The notes: generated by a model not told the origin, from the letters alone. 64,000 nt of DNA from Candidatus Kryptoniota bacterium (GCA_938074445.1 CALJEK010000039.1:1-64000); one strand, 5' to 3'. Numbered from the stretch's first letter, positions 18,333 to 28,873 are shown. Translations and numbers: made by a program.

Positions 18333-18671
18333 TTATTCACTGTCTTTTTGAACCATATCTATCGTCTCCCATGGACAATACTTCGCGCATAACTTGCAAC
18401 CTATGCATATATCCTCATCAACTATAACGATGCCATTTACATTTGAAAACGGATTCGTTCCGTTTGCGAGATTTTCCCTTAAAATGTCAAGCGTTGTCGA
18501 CTTAACACCATTAAACGAGTCAATATATTCAGGTCCTTTGACCTTATAGATGCAGTCGACAGGACAAAATTCAATACAAACTTCACATCCAGTACAACCT
18601 TCCGGGTTGACGACGGCAATAAGTTTAACCTTTTTTTTCCTCACTGGCTTTTCTATGTTAACGTGTGACAT
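18333..18671 (-). CDS. Dicluster 4Fe-4S ferredoxin
   Basis: 112 residues with two complete [4Fe-4S] motifs: CTGCEVCIEFCP and CIGCKLCAKYCP. Each is C-x2-C-x2-C-x3-C-P. An insertion of about 45 residues separates the two, longer than in bacterial 2[4Fe-4S] ferredoxins, and the N-terminus is basic. It lies between atpC (18 bases) and rrf2 (6 bases). It may serve as a soluble electron carrier for the neighbouring complex or as part of the sensing circuit; neither is shown. Confidence 0.9.
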   Translation of the reverse strand: MSHVNIEKPVRKKKVKLIAVVNPEGCTGCEVCIEFCPVDCIYKVKGPEYIDSFNGVKSTTLDILRENLANGTNPFSNVNGIVIVDEDICIGCKLCAKYCPWETIDMVQKDSE

Positions 18672-18689
18672 TTTAAATCAAGTAATTTT

Positions 18690-19048
18690 TTAAAAGTAAG
18701 TTCTATCCCTTACATCTGCAGCAACGAACCCAGAGATCAACCTTTGTTTCTTTTTCTCCTTCAACGCCTCGTTCACCTTTGCTTTTTCATATTGCTCAGC
18801 CGAATCAACAAGCACTATGACTACATTATTTCTAACTTCTGCAAATCCCTCTGATACCACAAAGTAAAGCACATTCCCATTTTCATCTACAATTTTAACC
18901 TTCCCAACTTCAAGCATACTTATCAAAGGCGCGTGATTATAAAGAACTTGAAAACTTCCCATCACCCCGGGAAGCGTCACACTTTTAACCTTACCGCGAT
19001 AGACCACATTTTCAGGAGTTAAAATTTCAACTTGAATTAGCTTACTCA

Positions 19049-19049
<1 letters not shown>
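18690..19049 (-). CDS. atpC: ATP synthase F1 epsilon subunit
   Basis: 119 residues, short for the family: the N-terminal beta-sandwich is complete (IQVEILTPENVVYRG, VTLPGVMGSFQVLYNHAPLIS split across two strands, and VVSEGFAEV), while the C-terminal helical domain is brief. It forms part of the central stalk. The start ATG overlaps the atpD stop by one base (TGATG), which makes translational coupling likely. It ends 18 bases before the ferredoxin gene. Confidence 0.92.
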
Positions 19050-20482
<1,433 letters not shown>

Positions 20483-20513
20483 TTACCAGACAAATTGACT
20501 TGAAATTTGGTTA

Positions 20514-20541
20514 AATATACAAAAATCAATCTACTTTTCAA
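20514..20541 (-). promoter_or_regulatory. Sigma-70-type promoter before atpD
   Basis: Minus-strand TTGAAA (20536-20541), a 16-base spacer and TATATT (20514-20519). The -35 overlaps the stop codon of the upstream small membrane protein. The start codon follows after about 55 bases. Confidence 0.45.
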
Positions 20542-20783
20542 AAAGCGCTGCTTTTTCTCTTCCTCGCGGAAACATAAATTGCCAATGCAAATCCAGCAAA
20601 AATTAAATATGGGACAACAAGCAAATAAACTATCCCATCGTTCAAACCACTTGCCAACTTTAACCCTTCTTCGGAACTTGTAACGTTTTGCTTACACATT
20701 GCACACTGCGAATAAACATCACTGAGACCGAAAAGAAATGTCAAAACAATCAGCGCCACAAGACCATAAATTAAGTTTTTCAT
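20538..20783 (-). CDS. Small membrane protein with an exported CAMC motif, end of the oxidase operon
   Basis: 81 residues from ATG 20783 (the upstream TTG is ignored). An N-terminal signal-like helix (about 3-22) is followed by a short exported loop with CAMCKQN and a second helix (about 52-72), then a basic tail. The CxxC pair faces the outside and could bind copper or take part in thiol exchange for oxidase assembly, given its place after the SCO and DUF420 genes. That role is inferred from position alone. Confidence 0.65.
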   Translation of the reverse strand: MKNLIYGLVALIVLTFLFGLSDVYSQCAMCKQNVTSSEEGLKLASGLNDGIVYLLVVPYLIFAGFALAIYVSARKRKSSAF

Positions 20784-20798
20784 CTCCAACCCTCAATT

Positions 20799-21215
20799 TT
20801 ATTTGAAAATATGATAAAGCATCAAATAAATCAAAACCCCAGACGCAGACACGTACATCCATACAGGCAAAGTTAAACGCGCAAACTTCGGATGTTTATC
20901 AAACTTCTTGAGCAATGCAAGCATCAATGTGATAACAGCCATTGGCAGAGAAAACAAAGCGAGAAAAGTATGGGATGTTAAAATTGCAAAATAAACCAAC
21001 TTCCACATCCCTTGACCTTGGAAACGAGTAACACCTGCATTGTAATGATAAACCAAATAACTAACAAGGAAAAGGGCTGAAGAAACAAAGGCAAGAAGCA
21101 TGAACTTTCTATGTCTCTCAATCTGCCTTCGCCTGATGCTTAAAAATCCGAGTAAAAGAAAGGAGAAACTCAACATATTAAGAATTGCGTTTACACTTGG
21201 CAATATCTTTATCAC
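20799..21215 (-). CDS. DUF420 membrane protein (YozB-like)
   Basis: 138 residues, four membrane helices. Conserved pieces of the family are visible: RRRQIERHRKFML, then YHYNAGVTRF and KFARLTLPVWMYVSASGV. Members cluster with heme-copper oxidases and are thought to help assembly; function is unproven. The start is GTG and overlaps the SCO stop (GTGA), so the two are translationally coupled. Confidence 0.85.
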   Translation of the reverse strand: MIKILPSVNAILNMLSFSFLLLGFLSIRRRQIERHRKFMLLAFVSSALFLVSYLVYHYNAGVTRFQGQGMWKLVYFAILTSHTFLALFSLPMAVITLMLALLKKFDKHPKFARLTLPVWMYVSASGVLIYLMLYHIFK

Positions 21216-21814
21216 TTGCCCTTCAAAATTAGTTTTATATCCCTTATCAACTTATCAACCTCCTCGTGATCTGTCCCGCTATAATAACCTCTTATTCTGC
21301 CCTTTGCATCAACAAGCACAAACTTATCACTATGGATAAAATCTTCAGGACCACCATCACCATCATCAACGGGTAGTTTAAACCCAAGTCTTGCAAGTTC
21401 GTAAATTTTTTTCTTTTCACCCGTGACAAAAAACCATTTGCCGTTAACAGCACCCCAACCCTTTGCATACTCCGAAAGAACCCAAACCGAATCCCTCTCT
21501 GGGTCAACGGTAAACGAAACAAGTTTAACTCTGGGGTCATTTCTAAATGCCTCTTGAACCCTTGTCATTTGCTCCGTCATCATTGGACAAATTCCAGCGC
21601 AACTCGTGAAGAAAAAATCGGCAACCCATACGTTCCCCTTCAACCTTTCTAAACTTATTTCTCCGCCATGATGTTCAATCAGATTAAATTCCGGAATTTC
21701 ACCATAAGTTGGCAAAACAGCAGCGGATGAAACTTTCCAAATTTGAATTTTCAAAGCTATAAAAATTCCGATCGAGATGCTCAAAATTGCGAAAATTACA
21801 CCCTTACCCGACAT
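21212..21814 (-). CDS. SCO1/SenC copper chaperone for the CuA centre
   Basis: 200 residues. A membrane anchor (about 7-25) leads a thioredoxin-fold domain with the copper ligands CAGICP (C-x3-C-P) and the distal His in HSDKFVLVD. It delivers copper to subunit II. ATG 21814 (MSGKG) is chosen; the longer frame upstream would overlap ctaF. It is the next-to-last group of assembly genes in the oxidase operon. Confidence 0.92.
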   Translation of the reverse strand: MSGKGVIFAILSISIGIFIALKIQIWKVSSAAVLPTYGEIPEFNLIEHHGGEISLERLKGNVWVADFFFTSCAGICPMMTEQMTRVQEAFRNDPRVKLVSFTVDPERDSVWVLSEYAKGWGAVNGKWFFVTGEKKKIYELARLGFKLPVDDGDGGPEDFIHSDKFVLVDAKGRIRGYYSGTDHEEVDKLIRDIKLILKGK

Positions 21815-21836
21815 TTTTAAAGCAAATATTTGATTT

Positions 21837-22151
21837 TTAGTAATATCCCAAACCAAGTCGCATCAAAAGAGCAACGCTTCCATCGGGAATAAGAGCTGCT
21901 GCGAGAGCTACAATTAAAATCAACGGTAGAACTAATGAATAAATCAACCCAATCCGTTCAAATTTCAAATGCATAAAATATCCTGCAATTAAAAATGCCT
22001 TCATCAACGCCATTATCGTAAAAAGCAAAGCCATAAGCGAATCCGAAATTGGAAGAAAAGCCACAATGATCTCAACCACAGTGATTGCAAGAAGTTGGAA
22101 CCAAACCCGCCAGTAAACTTTTCTTGATGAGTGATGAATTGCTTCGGTCAT
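21837..22151 (-). CDS. ctaF: Cytochrome c oxidase subunit IV (CtaF-like)
   Basis: 104 residues with three membrane helices. The family signature runs through VEIIVAFLPI and MKAFLIAGYFMHLKFE. This small subunit supports oxidase assembly and stability. It lies 28 bases after a subunit III gene; its ATG follows an A-rich leader. Confidence 0.85.
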   Translation of the reverse strand: MTEAIHHSSRKVYWRVWFQLLAITVVEIIVAFLPISDSLMALLFTIMALMKAFLIAGYFMHLKFERIGLIYSLVLPLILIVALAAALIPDGSVALLMRLGLGYY

Positions 22152-22179
22152 AGTTTACAAATCTACTATTTTGTTTTTG

Positions 22180-22845
22180 TTAAAGGAGATAAAAAAATGC
22201 AAAAATGAAAACCCAAACGAGATCGACGAAGTGCCAATAAAGCCCCGCAACCTCGACACCTTCATAAGAACCTCGCTTATCGTAAATCCCTTTTGCAACC
22301 CTTATCGCCATAATAATTAAAACAATAACTCCGCTTAGAACATGCGAACCGTGAAATCCAGTGATAACGAAGAAAGATGCTGAAAACAGTGGAACTCCCC
22401 ATGGATTGCTTGTAAGTCGCGCACCTTCATGAATCAGATGACCCCATTCATATGCTTGACAGAGTAAAAACAAAAATCCACCACCGATCGTAAGCAAAAG
22501 ATATTTAATCACACCTTTCTTATCCATCCTTTTCCCAGCATCAACCGCAAGCGCCATAGTCAAACTACTGCATATCAGAATGAAAGTCATTATGCTAACG
22601 AAAAGCAACGGAAGTTTTGCATTTATAAACGGAAAAGCAGAAAAAATTTCAAGCCTACTCGGCCAACTTGGTAAACTTGCCCTTAAAGCCCCATATCCAG
22701 CAAGCAATCCTCCAAATGTAAATGCATCTGATAAAATAAAAATCCACATTGTAAATTTTTCTCTTGAAACTCCAAAGGGCGATTTCCCTCCTCCCCATGG
22801 AGATTTAAGAATTTTCTCCTGCTCAAATATCACTTCTTGCGTCAT
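22180..22845 (-). CDS. ctaE: Cytochrome c oxidase subunit III
   Basis: 221 residues with seven hydrophobic segments. Key stretches are MWIFILSDAFTFGGL, GFHGSHVLSGV and the C-terminal YWHFVDLVWVFIF. ATG 22845 is chosen because GGAG lies five bases upstream; a frame 12 codons longer would overlap the previous gene. This is the more canonical of two adjacent subunit III genes. Confidence 0.9.
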   Translation of the reverse strand: MTQEVIFEQEKILKSPWGGGKSPFGVSREKFTMWIFILSDAFTFGGLLAGYGALRASLPSWPSRLEIFSAFPFINAKLPLLFVSIMTFILICSSLTMALAVDAGKRMDKKGVIKYLLLTIGGGFLFLLCQAYEWGHLIHEGARLTSNPWGVPLFSASFFVITGFHGSHVLSGVIVLIIMAIRVAKGIYDKRGSYEGVEVAGLYWHFVDLVWVFIFAFFYLL

Positions 22846-22867
22846 TTCATCTCCAATTGTTTTGTTT

Positions 22868-23509
22868 TTAAACCATAACATTTATAAAGACAAAAAGGTA
22901 AACCCAGAGCACATCAAGAAAATGCCAATATGTTATGCAAAGCTCCACCCCAAGTCTATTCCCCGAACTATAATGCCCAAACAATGCCCTTATCAAAACA
23001 TAAATCAAAGCAAAAATTCCACCCACAAGATGAACCGCATGGACTATTGTTAAAAGATAGAAAAATGAACTTGACGGATTCGTGCTCACATAAATCCCCA
23101 TCTCTTTCAACTGTCCCCAACCTATAAATTGCCCAATCAAAAAAGAAATCCCAAGCAAAGTTGAAAGCAAAAACAAGGCTTTAAAACTCGCCAAATTATC
23201 CTTTTTCAATTGGAAATAACTTAATTGAATCGCTACGCTACTTAAAACCAAAATTAAAGTGTTAACCCAAAAAATTTCAGGCAATTTAAATCTAAGCCAA
23301 TCTCCCGCGGAATGTCTCACTATATAAGCACTCGTAAAGGCAGAGAAAAGCATAATTATCGCAGATATAAATAACCACAACCCAAATTTAGCAGAGTTAA
23401 TTGGTAGCCCATATGAATAAAGACGCCCGCCAGCGCCCCCGCCACCTCCGTTGTTAAAAATTTTTCCTGAATCTATATCTGAAAATCCGATTTCTTTCTC
23501 CTTCACCAT
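22868..23509 (-). CDS. Second subunit III-like protein of the heme-copper oxidase
   Basis: 213 residues, also of the subunit III fold, with a Gly-rich N-terminal stretch (about 20-28) before the first helix. It retains GLWLFISAIIMLF, VHAVHLVGGIFA and a C-terminal YWHFLDVLWVYLF. It sits 22 bases before the other subunit III gene. Tandem copies of this type occur in relatives; one may be a diverged assembly subunit. A SD GGAGG precedes the ATG. Confidence 0.85.
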   Translation of the reverse strand: MVKEKEIGFSDIDSGKIFNNGGGGGAGGRLYSYGLPINSAKFGLWLFISAIIMLFSAFTSAYIVRHSAGDWLRFKLPEIFWVNTLILVLSSVAIQLSYFQLKKDNLASFKALFLLSTLLGISFLIGQFIGWGQLKEMGIYVSTNPSSSFFYLLTIVHAVHLVGGIFALIYVLIRALFGHYSSGNRLGVELCITYWHFLDVLWVYLFVFINVMV

Positions 23510-23531
23510 AACCTTGCCTCCAAAATTGCTT

Positions 23532-24395
23532 TTAAATTTTATCGATCAAAAGAAAAATAAGAATAAGTGGCAAATAAACTTCAGCCGCTAACATTACCTT
23601 CTTTGCAGAACGAACCGAATTATCCCTTAATAATGAGAGAGCCTGAACAAGGAATAGCGCACCTCCAAAAATAGAAACAACAAGTGCATATTTACCCGCA
23701 AATCCAGCTATCGTTGGCATCATCCCCATTGGCAAAAGCATAAAAGTGTAAATAACAAGGTTAATCGCGGTTATTCTACTATCTGAAGACGGTAAGACTT
23801 TAAATCCAGCTCTTTCATAATCAGCCTTACATATCAAAGCTATTGACCAAAAATGAGGAAATTGCCATATAAATTGTACTCCAAATAAAATAATTGCCCC
23901 AAGCTCAATTTGACCACTCACCGCAGTCCATCCAATCATAGGTGGAATAGCCCCTGGAATTGCCCCGACAAATGTACAAAGCGGAGTTATCCTTTTCAAT
24001 GGAGTATACGCAAAAACATAAATTATAAACGCAATCAAAGCAAGCAGGGCACTTATACCGTTTACAAATTTATAAAGAATATATTGCCCCGAAATCAACA
24101 TCAAAAGAGCAATTAAAATCGCTTCCTCTTTTTGCATTCTTCCAGCTGGAAGAGGTCTGTTAGATGTCCTTTTCATAATTCCATCGACCTTAGCCTCAAT
24201 AACCTGATTCATCGCGTTTGCTGAACCGACGACAAGAAAAACCCCAAAAAGCATCACAATAAGACGAACCCAATTAATATCCCCACGCGCTGCTATCAAA
24301 TACCCCATCCCAGATGTAAATACGACAAGCGATGTCAAACGATGTTTTATTAAGAGAAGAAAATCTCTTGAGAAATTTGAAATTTGTCTTAACAT
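23532..24395 (-). CDS. ctaB: Protoheme IX farnesyltransferase (heme O synthase)
   Basis: 287 residues with about nine membrane helices of the UbiA family. Asp-rich motifs for prenyl diphosphate binding are present: NQVIEAKVDGIMKRT (N and two D/E positions) and the later KADYERAGF. It makes heme O from heme b, which CtaA then oxidises. It starts three bases after ctaA ends. Confidence 0.95.
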   Translation of the reverse strand: MLRQISNFSRDFLLLIKHRLTSLVVFTSGMGYLIAARGDINWVRLIVMLFGVFLVVGSANAMNQVIEAKVDGIMKRTSNRPLPAGRMQKEEAILIALLMLISGQYILYKFVNGISALLALIAFIIYVFAYTPLKRITPLCTFVGAIPGAIPPMIGWTAVSGQIELGAIILFGVQFIWQFPHFWSIALICKADYERAGFKVLPSSDSRITAINLVIYTFMLLPMGMMPTIAGFAGKYALVVSIFGGALFLVQALSLLRDNSVRSAKKVMLAAEVYLPLILIFLLIDKI

Positions 24396-24398
24396 AAT

Positions 24399-25445
24399 TC
24401 AAACCTTTGAATTTGACAAAACCAATTCATTATTTTCAGCAACAGCAGAGTTCACAACTCTCCATCCAAGCACAGAAAGTATAAGCGTCATTCCAAGTAT
24501 CGACGCACCAGTGGCAACATGAAGGACAGTGATCAACACCTCAAGCTTTGTCCACACAACAAAAGCCCCAAGCAAAATTTGAACACCGATCAAACCAATC
24601 CACACCTTCGCAAGTTTTTTGAGCAACTTAACATTCCTTTTTATCACAAGAATTGATGCGTAAATCCCAACCCCAGCAACGACAAAAGCCCAAACCCTAT
24701 GCGCAAAATGAATCGCCACTTTGAACTGTAGCTCAGCATAACTTATGGGAAATGGAGCATTTGACTCATATGGAAGATTATTAAAAGGTGGAATAACTTT
24801 CCCAAATGAAAGCGGGAAATCAGGAATGACATCACCCGCTTGCGTATGCCTCACAAGAGCCCCAAGCAGAACCTGTATTAATGCGAAAGCAAATGTCAAC
24901 GTATATAACTTTGCAATTTTTAAACTTACATCTATCCTTTCAGCTTTGAAATTTTCCCAAGCCTTTGATGTGAAAAGCGAAATTAAAAAAGTCATACAAA
25001 GCACGATTTCAGCAAGCGTTGCGTGAATTATGGCAATGCCAATTCTAATCGGTTCAACATGGGCAATTGAAAATATGCCTATGACCATGTCTTGAATTTT
25101 AGGATTTGAAACAACAAGCACTCTTAATCCTCCGATTGTTGCTTGAAGGGAAACTGAAACGAAAGCCACAACCCCAAGAATTTTAACATACCTGGGTTGC
25201 TTAGAGCTCAATAACCAAATCATAAGTATCATTATCAAAATCCCAACAGTCCCTGCCACCATTCTATGCCCATGTTCGTAAAAAACCCCTCCAACCATTC
25301 TCGGGAAAAGAGTTCCATAAGAAAGAGGCCAATCGGGCACAGCATCCCCTGAACCAGTGCTTGTGACCGAAGCCCCAACCCCAATTAGAAACACAACAAA
25401 TATCGCTGTTAAAATCGCAAAACGATGTAAATTTTTTGAATACAT
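24399..25445 (-). CDS. ctaA: Heme A synthase
   Basis: 348 residues, eight membrane helices arranged as two related four-helix halves. Heme-ligand histidines lie in EHGHRMVAG, IIHATLAE, FAHRVWAF and LHVATG. It converts heme O to heme A for the oxidase active site. The gene lies 16 bases after ctaD. Confidence 0.93.
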   Translation of the reverse strand: MYSKNLHRFAILTAIFVVFLIGVGASVTSTGSGDAVPDWPLSYGTLFPRMVGGVFYEHGHRMVAGTVGILIMILMIWLLSSKQPRYVKILGVVAFVSVSLQATIGGLRVLVVSNPKIQDMVIGIFSIAHVEPIRIGIAIIHATLAEIVLCMTFLISLFTSKAWENFKAERIDVSLKIAKLYTLTFAFALIQVLLGALVRHTQAGDVIPDFPLSFGKVIPPFNNLPYESNAPFPISYAELQFKVAIHFAHRVWAFVVAGVGIYASILVIKRNVKLLKKLAKVWIGLIGVQILLGAFVVWTKLEVLITVLHVATGASILGMTLILSVLGWRVVNSAVAENNELVLSNSKV

Positions 25446-25461
25446 TTATCCAAGTCAAAAT

Positions 25462-27231
25462 TTATTTAGCTTCAACTTTAATCGATGCAGTCTGCGGAAT
25501 ATAGTCTTCTTCAGCACCAGGAACGCTATACTCATAAGGTCCACGGTAAACAACTGGCAACTCTGGTCCCCAATTCCCATGTGGCGGTGGTGAGTCAGCC
25601 TGCCATTCAAGTGTATTTGCTTTCCATGGATTCTTATCTGCCTTCGGACCCTTGAACATGCTCCAGAAGAAATTGAATAGAAAGATAAACTGAGCTGCGC
25701 CTGCTATAAAAGCAGCTATTGTAATAAATTTATTTAAGCCAATAAATTGAGATGTGAAGTTATACTCAGTGAAAGAGTAATATCGGCGTGGGACTCCGGC
25801 TATGCCCTGGAAAAACATTGGGAAGAAAATTAGATAAACGCCTATGAACGTCCCCCAAAAATGAATTTTGCCAAGCTTATCATTCATCATTCTACCAAAC
25901 ATTTTCGGAAACCAATGATAAACCCCAGCAAACATTCCAAAAGCAGCAGCAGTTGCCATCGTAAAATGAAAATGAGCAACAACAAAATAAGTGTCATGAA
26001 GTTGAATATCAACAGGAGCAGTTGCAAGAAAAGCGCCAGTTAATGCCCCCGGAATAAACAAACCAAGAAAACCAAGCGCGAACAACATTCCAGGTGTAAA
26101 TCTTAAGCTTCCGCGCCACACTGTTACGAGGTAATTAAATATAAGGATCGCAGTTGGAAAAGATATCGCAAGCGTAGTTACAACAAAAATCTCACCAAGT
26201 ATTGGATTCATCCCGCTCACATACATATGATGTCCCCAAACGATCATACTTAACGCTCCAATTCCAATTATAGCTCCAACACAAATCTTATATGCAAAAA
26301 GTGGTTTCCTTGAATTTGTTGCGAGAACTTCACCAACAATTGAAACAGCGGGAAGCAAAACTATATAAACCTCTGGATGTCCTAAAAACCAAAATAAATG
26401 TTGCCACAAAATTGGATTTCCCCCTTCGTGTGGAACTGGTTGCCCACCGAGAACAAGCCCACTTGGTACAAAAAAGCTTGTTCCAAATTCACGATCAAAA
26501 ATTAACATCACAGCCCCAGCGAGCAAAACGGGAAATGAAAGCAAACCAAGTATAGCAGTTACAAACATCCCCCATACAGTTATCGGCAATCTCCCCATCG
26601 ACATTCCCTTGGTTCTATAATTCAGAGTTGTTGTAATATAATTCAATGCACCCAGCAAAGACGAAACAATAAACAAAGCCATACTTATAAGCCAAAGCGT
26701 GGTGCCAAAACCAGACCCCGGAACCGCATTTTTAAGCGCACTTAACGGCGGATACATAGTCCACCCAGCACCAGCTGGACCAGTTTGAACAAAAAATGAA
26801 ATTAACATCACAACAGATGCAGCAAAAAATACCCAATAGGAAAGCATGTTTAAAACCGGAAACGCCATATCTCTCGCACCTATTTGCAACGGTATCAAAT
26901 AGTTTGAGAATGTACCACTTAAACCAGCGGTTAATAAGAAAAATACCATTATCGTCCCGTGCATCGTTATAAGAGCCGTATAAAATTCAGGCTTTAAAAT
27001 CCCACCCTCAGCCCATCCGCCAAGTATCTTTTCAAGCAGGGGAATCGGCTGATTCGGATATGCAAGCTGCAATCGCATAAACCATGATAAAATCATCCCA
27101 ATAAAACCCCAAATGATGCCTGTTATAAGATATTGCTTTGCTATTGTCTTATGGTCTGTGCTAAAAATATATTTTCTTATAAAACCTTCCTTATGGTGAA
27201 CCTCCACTTGAGAGTGCTCATGCCCTGTCAT
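25462..27231 (-). CDS. ctaD: Cytochrome c oxidase subunit I, A-type
   Basis: 589 residues, at least 12 helices. Ligands are present for heme a (MHGTIMVFF), CuB with the His-Tyr pair (GHPEVYIVLLP, then GHHMYVSGM) and heme a3 (HFHFTMATA). The Glu in GHPEV and the N/D residues in NYLIPLQIGARDMA mark a D-channel A1-type enzyme rather than A2 (YSHPXV). ATG 27231 has GAGG upstream; the 34-codon longer frame would run into ctaC. It reduces O2 to water and pumps protons. Confidence 0.97.
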   Translation of the reverse strand: MTGHEHSQVEVHHKEGFIRKYIFSTDHKTIAKQYLITGIIWGFIGMILSWFMRLQLAYPNQPIPLLEKILGGWAEGGILKPEFYTALITMHGTIMVFFLLTAGLSGTFSNYLIPLQIGARDMAFPVLNMLSYWVFFAASVVMLISFFVQTGPAGAGWTMYPPLSALKNAVPGSGFGTTLWLISMALFIVSSLLGALNYITTTLNYRTKGMSMGRLPITVWGMFVTAILGLLSFPVLLAGAVMLIFDREFGTSFFVPSGLVLGGQPVPHEGGNPILWQHLFWFLGHPEVYIVLLPAVSIVGEVLATNSRKPLFAYKICVGAIIGIGALSMIVWGHHMYVSGMNPILGEIFVVTTLAISFPTAILIFNYLVTVWRGSLRFTPGMLFALGFLGLFIPGALTGAFLATAPVDIQLHDTYFVVAHFHFTMATAAAFGMFAGVYHWFPKMFGRMMNDKLGKIHFWGTFIGVYLIFFPMFFQGIAGVPRRYYSFTEYNFTSQFIGLNKFITIAAFIAGAAQFIFLFNFFWSMFKGPKADKNPWKANTLEWQADSPPPHGNWGPELPVVYRGPYEYSVPGAEEDYIPQTASIKVEAK

Positions 27232-27259
27232 TTTGAACCTCTTTTTTAGTTTAAAAATA

Positions 27260-28108
27260 TCACCAATAAATATCACCCGCTGGAGTTTGCTGAGATAACC
27301 ACTCCTGCACTTCCTCCATCGGCTTAACAACAACCAACGATTTCATCCTGTAATGCCCCAAACCACAAAGCTCCGCACATGCAAGCTCATACTCCCCTTC
27401 CTTCTTTGGAACAAACCATGTTCTAGTAACCATCCCAGGCACCGCATCTTGCTTAACTCTAAAATTGGGAATAAATGGGCTATGTATGACATCTTTTGAC
27501 CTTATTAAAAGCACAACAGGATGATTTAAAGGCAAATACAGAACGCCTTCACCAGCTGGAAAAACTATGTCATCTTTGGACGCTTCATCACTCATATCAA
27601 TACCAAGTGGATTATCATATGAAATGAGTTTGGGATCAACTTTGCCAAATTTTCCATCTGGACCAGGGTACCTTATGCTCCACGCAAATTGTTCCCCAGT
27701 TATTTCAACAAGAAACGCATCCTTGGGCGGTTCTCCATGTATTTTCCCCCAAATGGAAGCTCCCCCTAGAAATTCGGCGCTTATTTCAAGAATCATTACA
27801 ACAAGCACCCCAGGCAAAATTGACCAAAGTATCTCTTTTTTTGTAGTGCCAGGTAGATAAAAAGCCTTTCTTCTCGCATCCCCAGCGTATTTGAAAATAA
27901 AGTAAGAGAGGGCGAGCTCACTTAAAACGAACAAAATGCCCGCAATAATAAATATCGTCACAAAAATTTTATCGATTGTCTCTCTATCCGATGCAAGTTC
28001 AGGAAGCCACCATCCATTTCTTAACACAACCCAAACGCTCGCGATTGAACCTAAAATAAAGAAAAACAAAAATAATAACCCATGAAACTTGCTTTGATTC
28101 TGGGACAT
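27260..28108 (-). CDS. ctaC: Cytochrome c oxidase subunit II (CuA)
   Basis: 282 residues. Two membrane helices (about 8-28 and 45-70, with a third hydrophobic stretch near 95-112) precede the cupredoxin domain. The CuA ligands are IHSPFIP (His) and CAELCGLGHYRM (two Cys, His, Met). Unlike caa3-type enzymes there is no fused cytochrome c domain at the C-terminus, so a separate donor is needed, such as the octaheme protein or the cupredoxin-like protein encoded 14 bases upstream. Confidence 0.96.
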   Translation of the reverse strand: MSQNQSKFHGLLFLFFFILGSIASVWVVLRNGWWLPELASDRETIDKIFVTIFIIAGILFVLSELALSYFIFKYAGDARRKAFYLPGTTKKEILWSILPGVLVVMILEISAEFLGGASIWGKIHGEPPKDAFLVEITGEQFAWSIRYPGPDGKFGKVDPKLISYDNPLGIDMSDEASKDDIVFPAGEGVLYLPLNHPVVLLIRSKDVIHSPFIPNFRVKQDAVPGMVTRTWFVPKKEGEYELACAELCGLGHYRMKSLVVVKPMEEVQEWLSQQTPAGDIYW

Positions 28109-28122
28109 GATTTTGCTCCCGC

Positions 28123-28827
28123 TTATTTTTTCCTTTCAAAAGTAAATTCAATTGATTTCGTTTCCCCAGCCTTCACAGTTATAGTCTGAGTCTGCGTCCC
28201 AAGTTTCTCATGCCATGCCTCAATCGTGTAAGTTCCCGGTGGCAGATTTTTAATTTCAAATTCACCTTTATCATCTGTCACACTGAAAAACGGATGATCA
28301 AGAACACCAGCATATGCGCTCATCCAGGGATGAACATCGCACTTAAATGGAACCATCACCTCTGGCACCGTGAAAGTGTAATAACTTTTCATCCCCTTTA
28401 CAGGTTGACCGATATTGAAAGGTTTATTCTTCTTTGGCGTTGAATGAACATTATGAAGCAATGGATCGCTGTTTCTCACTTCAAGCTTTTGCCCTACCAT
28501 TATTCCAAAAACATGCGGATGATACAAGCAACCTTGTTGATCTAAAACAACAGGCTCGGCTGGCGGGCTGTACTTTCCCTTTACTCCTTCCTTCACATAA
28601 ACAAATACCCACTTCAATGTCCCATTTTGATTGACGACGACATCCTCCGCGGTCACTGGTTTACCACCGTGCATAGCATCGCATTGTCTATCCGCTTTCA
28701 TACTTATTAATCTGGGCTTAGGCGCTTCACCCTTAAATTTTACAACCCCTTTCAACGTCGCATTCTGCCCAAAGGAAAATGAGGCAACCAAAATTAAAAG
28801 CGGAAGGGTTAATAACTTCTTAATCAT
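28123..28827 (-). CDS. Secreted cupredoxin-like protein with a carboxypeptidase-regulatory-like domain
   Basis: 234 residues after a signal peptide (about 1-20). The central part (about 95-165) has cupredoxin-style copper residues: LLHNVHS (His), then FKCDVHPWM (Cys, His, Met). The C-terminal third (about 175-230) is a small beta-sandwich of the carboxypeptidase regulatory type (GEFEIKNLPPGTYTIEAWH). It is the first gene of the oxidase operon, ahead of ctaC, so it may donate electrons to CuA or help copper delivery. The copper site is a pattern-level call. Confidence 0.75.
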   Translation of the reverse strand: MIKKLLTLPLLILVASFSFGQNATLKGVVKFKGEAPKPRLISMKADRQCDAMHGGKPVTAEDVVVNQNGTLKWVFVYVKEGVKGKYSPPAEPVVLDQQGCLYHPHVFGIMVGQKLEVRNSDPLLHNVHSTPKKNKPFNIGQPVKGMKSYYTFTVPEVMVPFKCDVHPWMSAYAGVLDHPFFSVTDDKGEFEIKNLPPGTYTIEAWHEKLGTQTQTITVKAGETKSIEFTFERKK

Positions 28828-28873
28828 CGAATTTACCTGATTTTTGTTTTTAAATTAAGACAAATTCTATCCC

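Noticed and set aside
22580-23053. 157-codon plus-strand frame
   Set aside because: Antisense across the two subunit III genes; low-complexity composition.
27232-27333. 34-codon N-terminal extension of ctaD
   Set aside because: It would overlap the ctaC coding end, and ATG 27231 has GAGG upstream with a typical subunit I start.
25462-28108. caa3-type oxidase with fused cytochrome c
   Set aside because: Subunit II ends after the CuA ligands; no CxxCH site is present.
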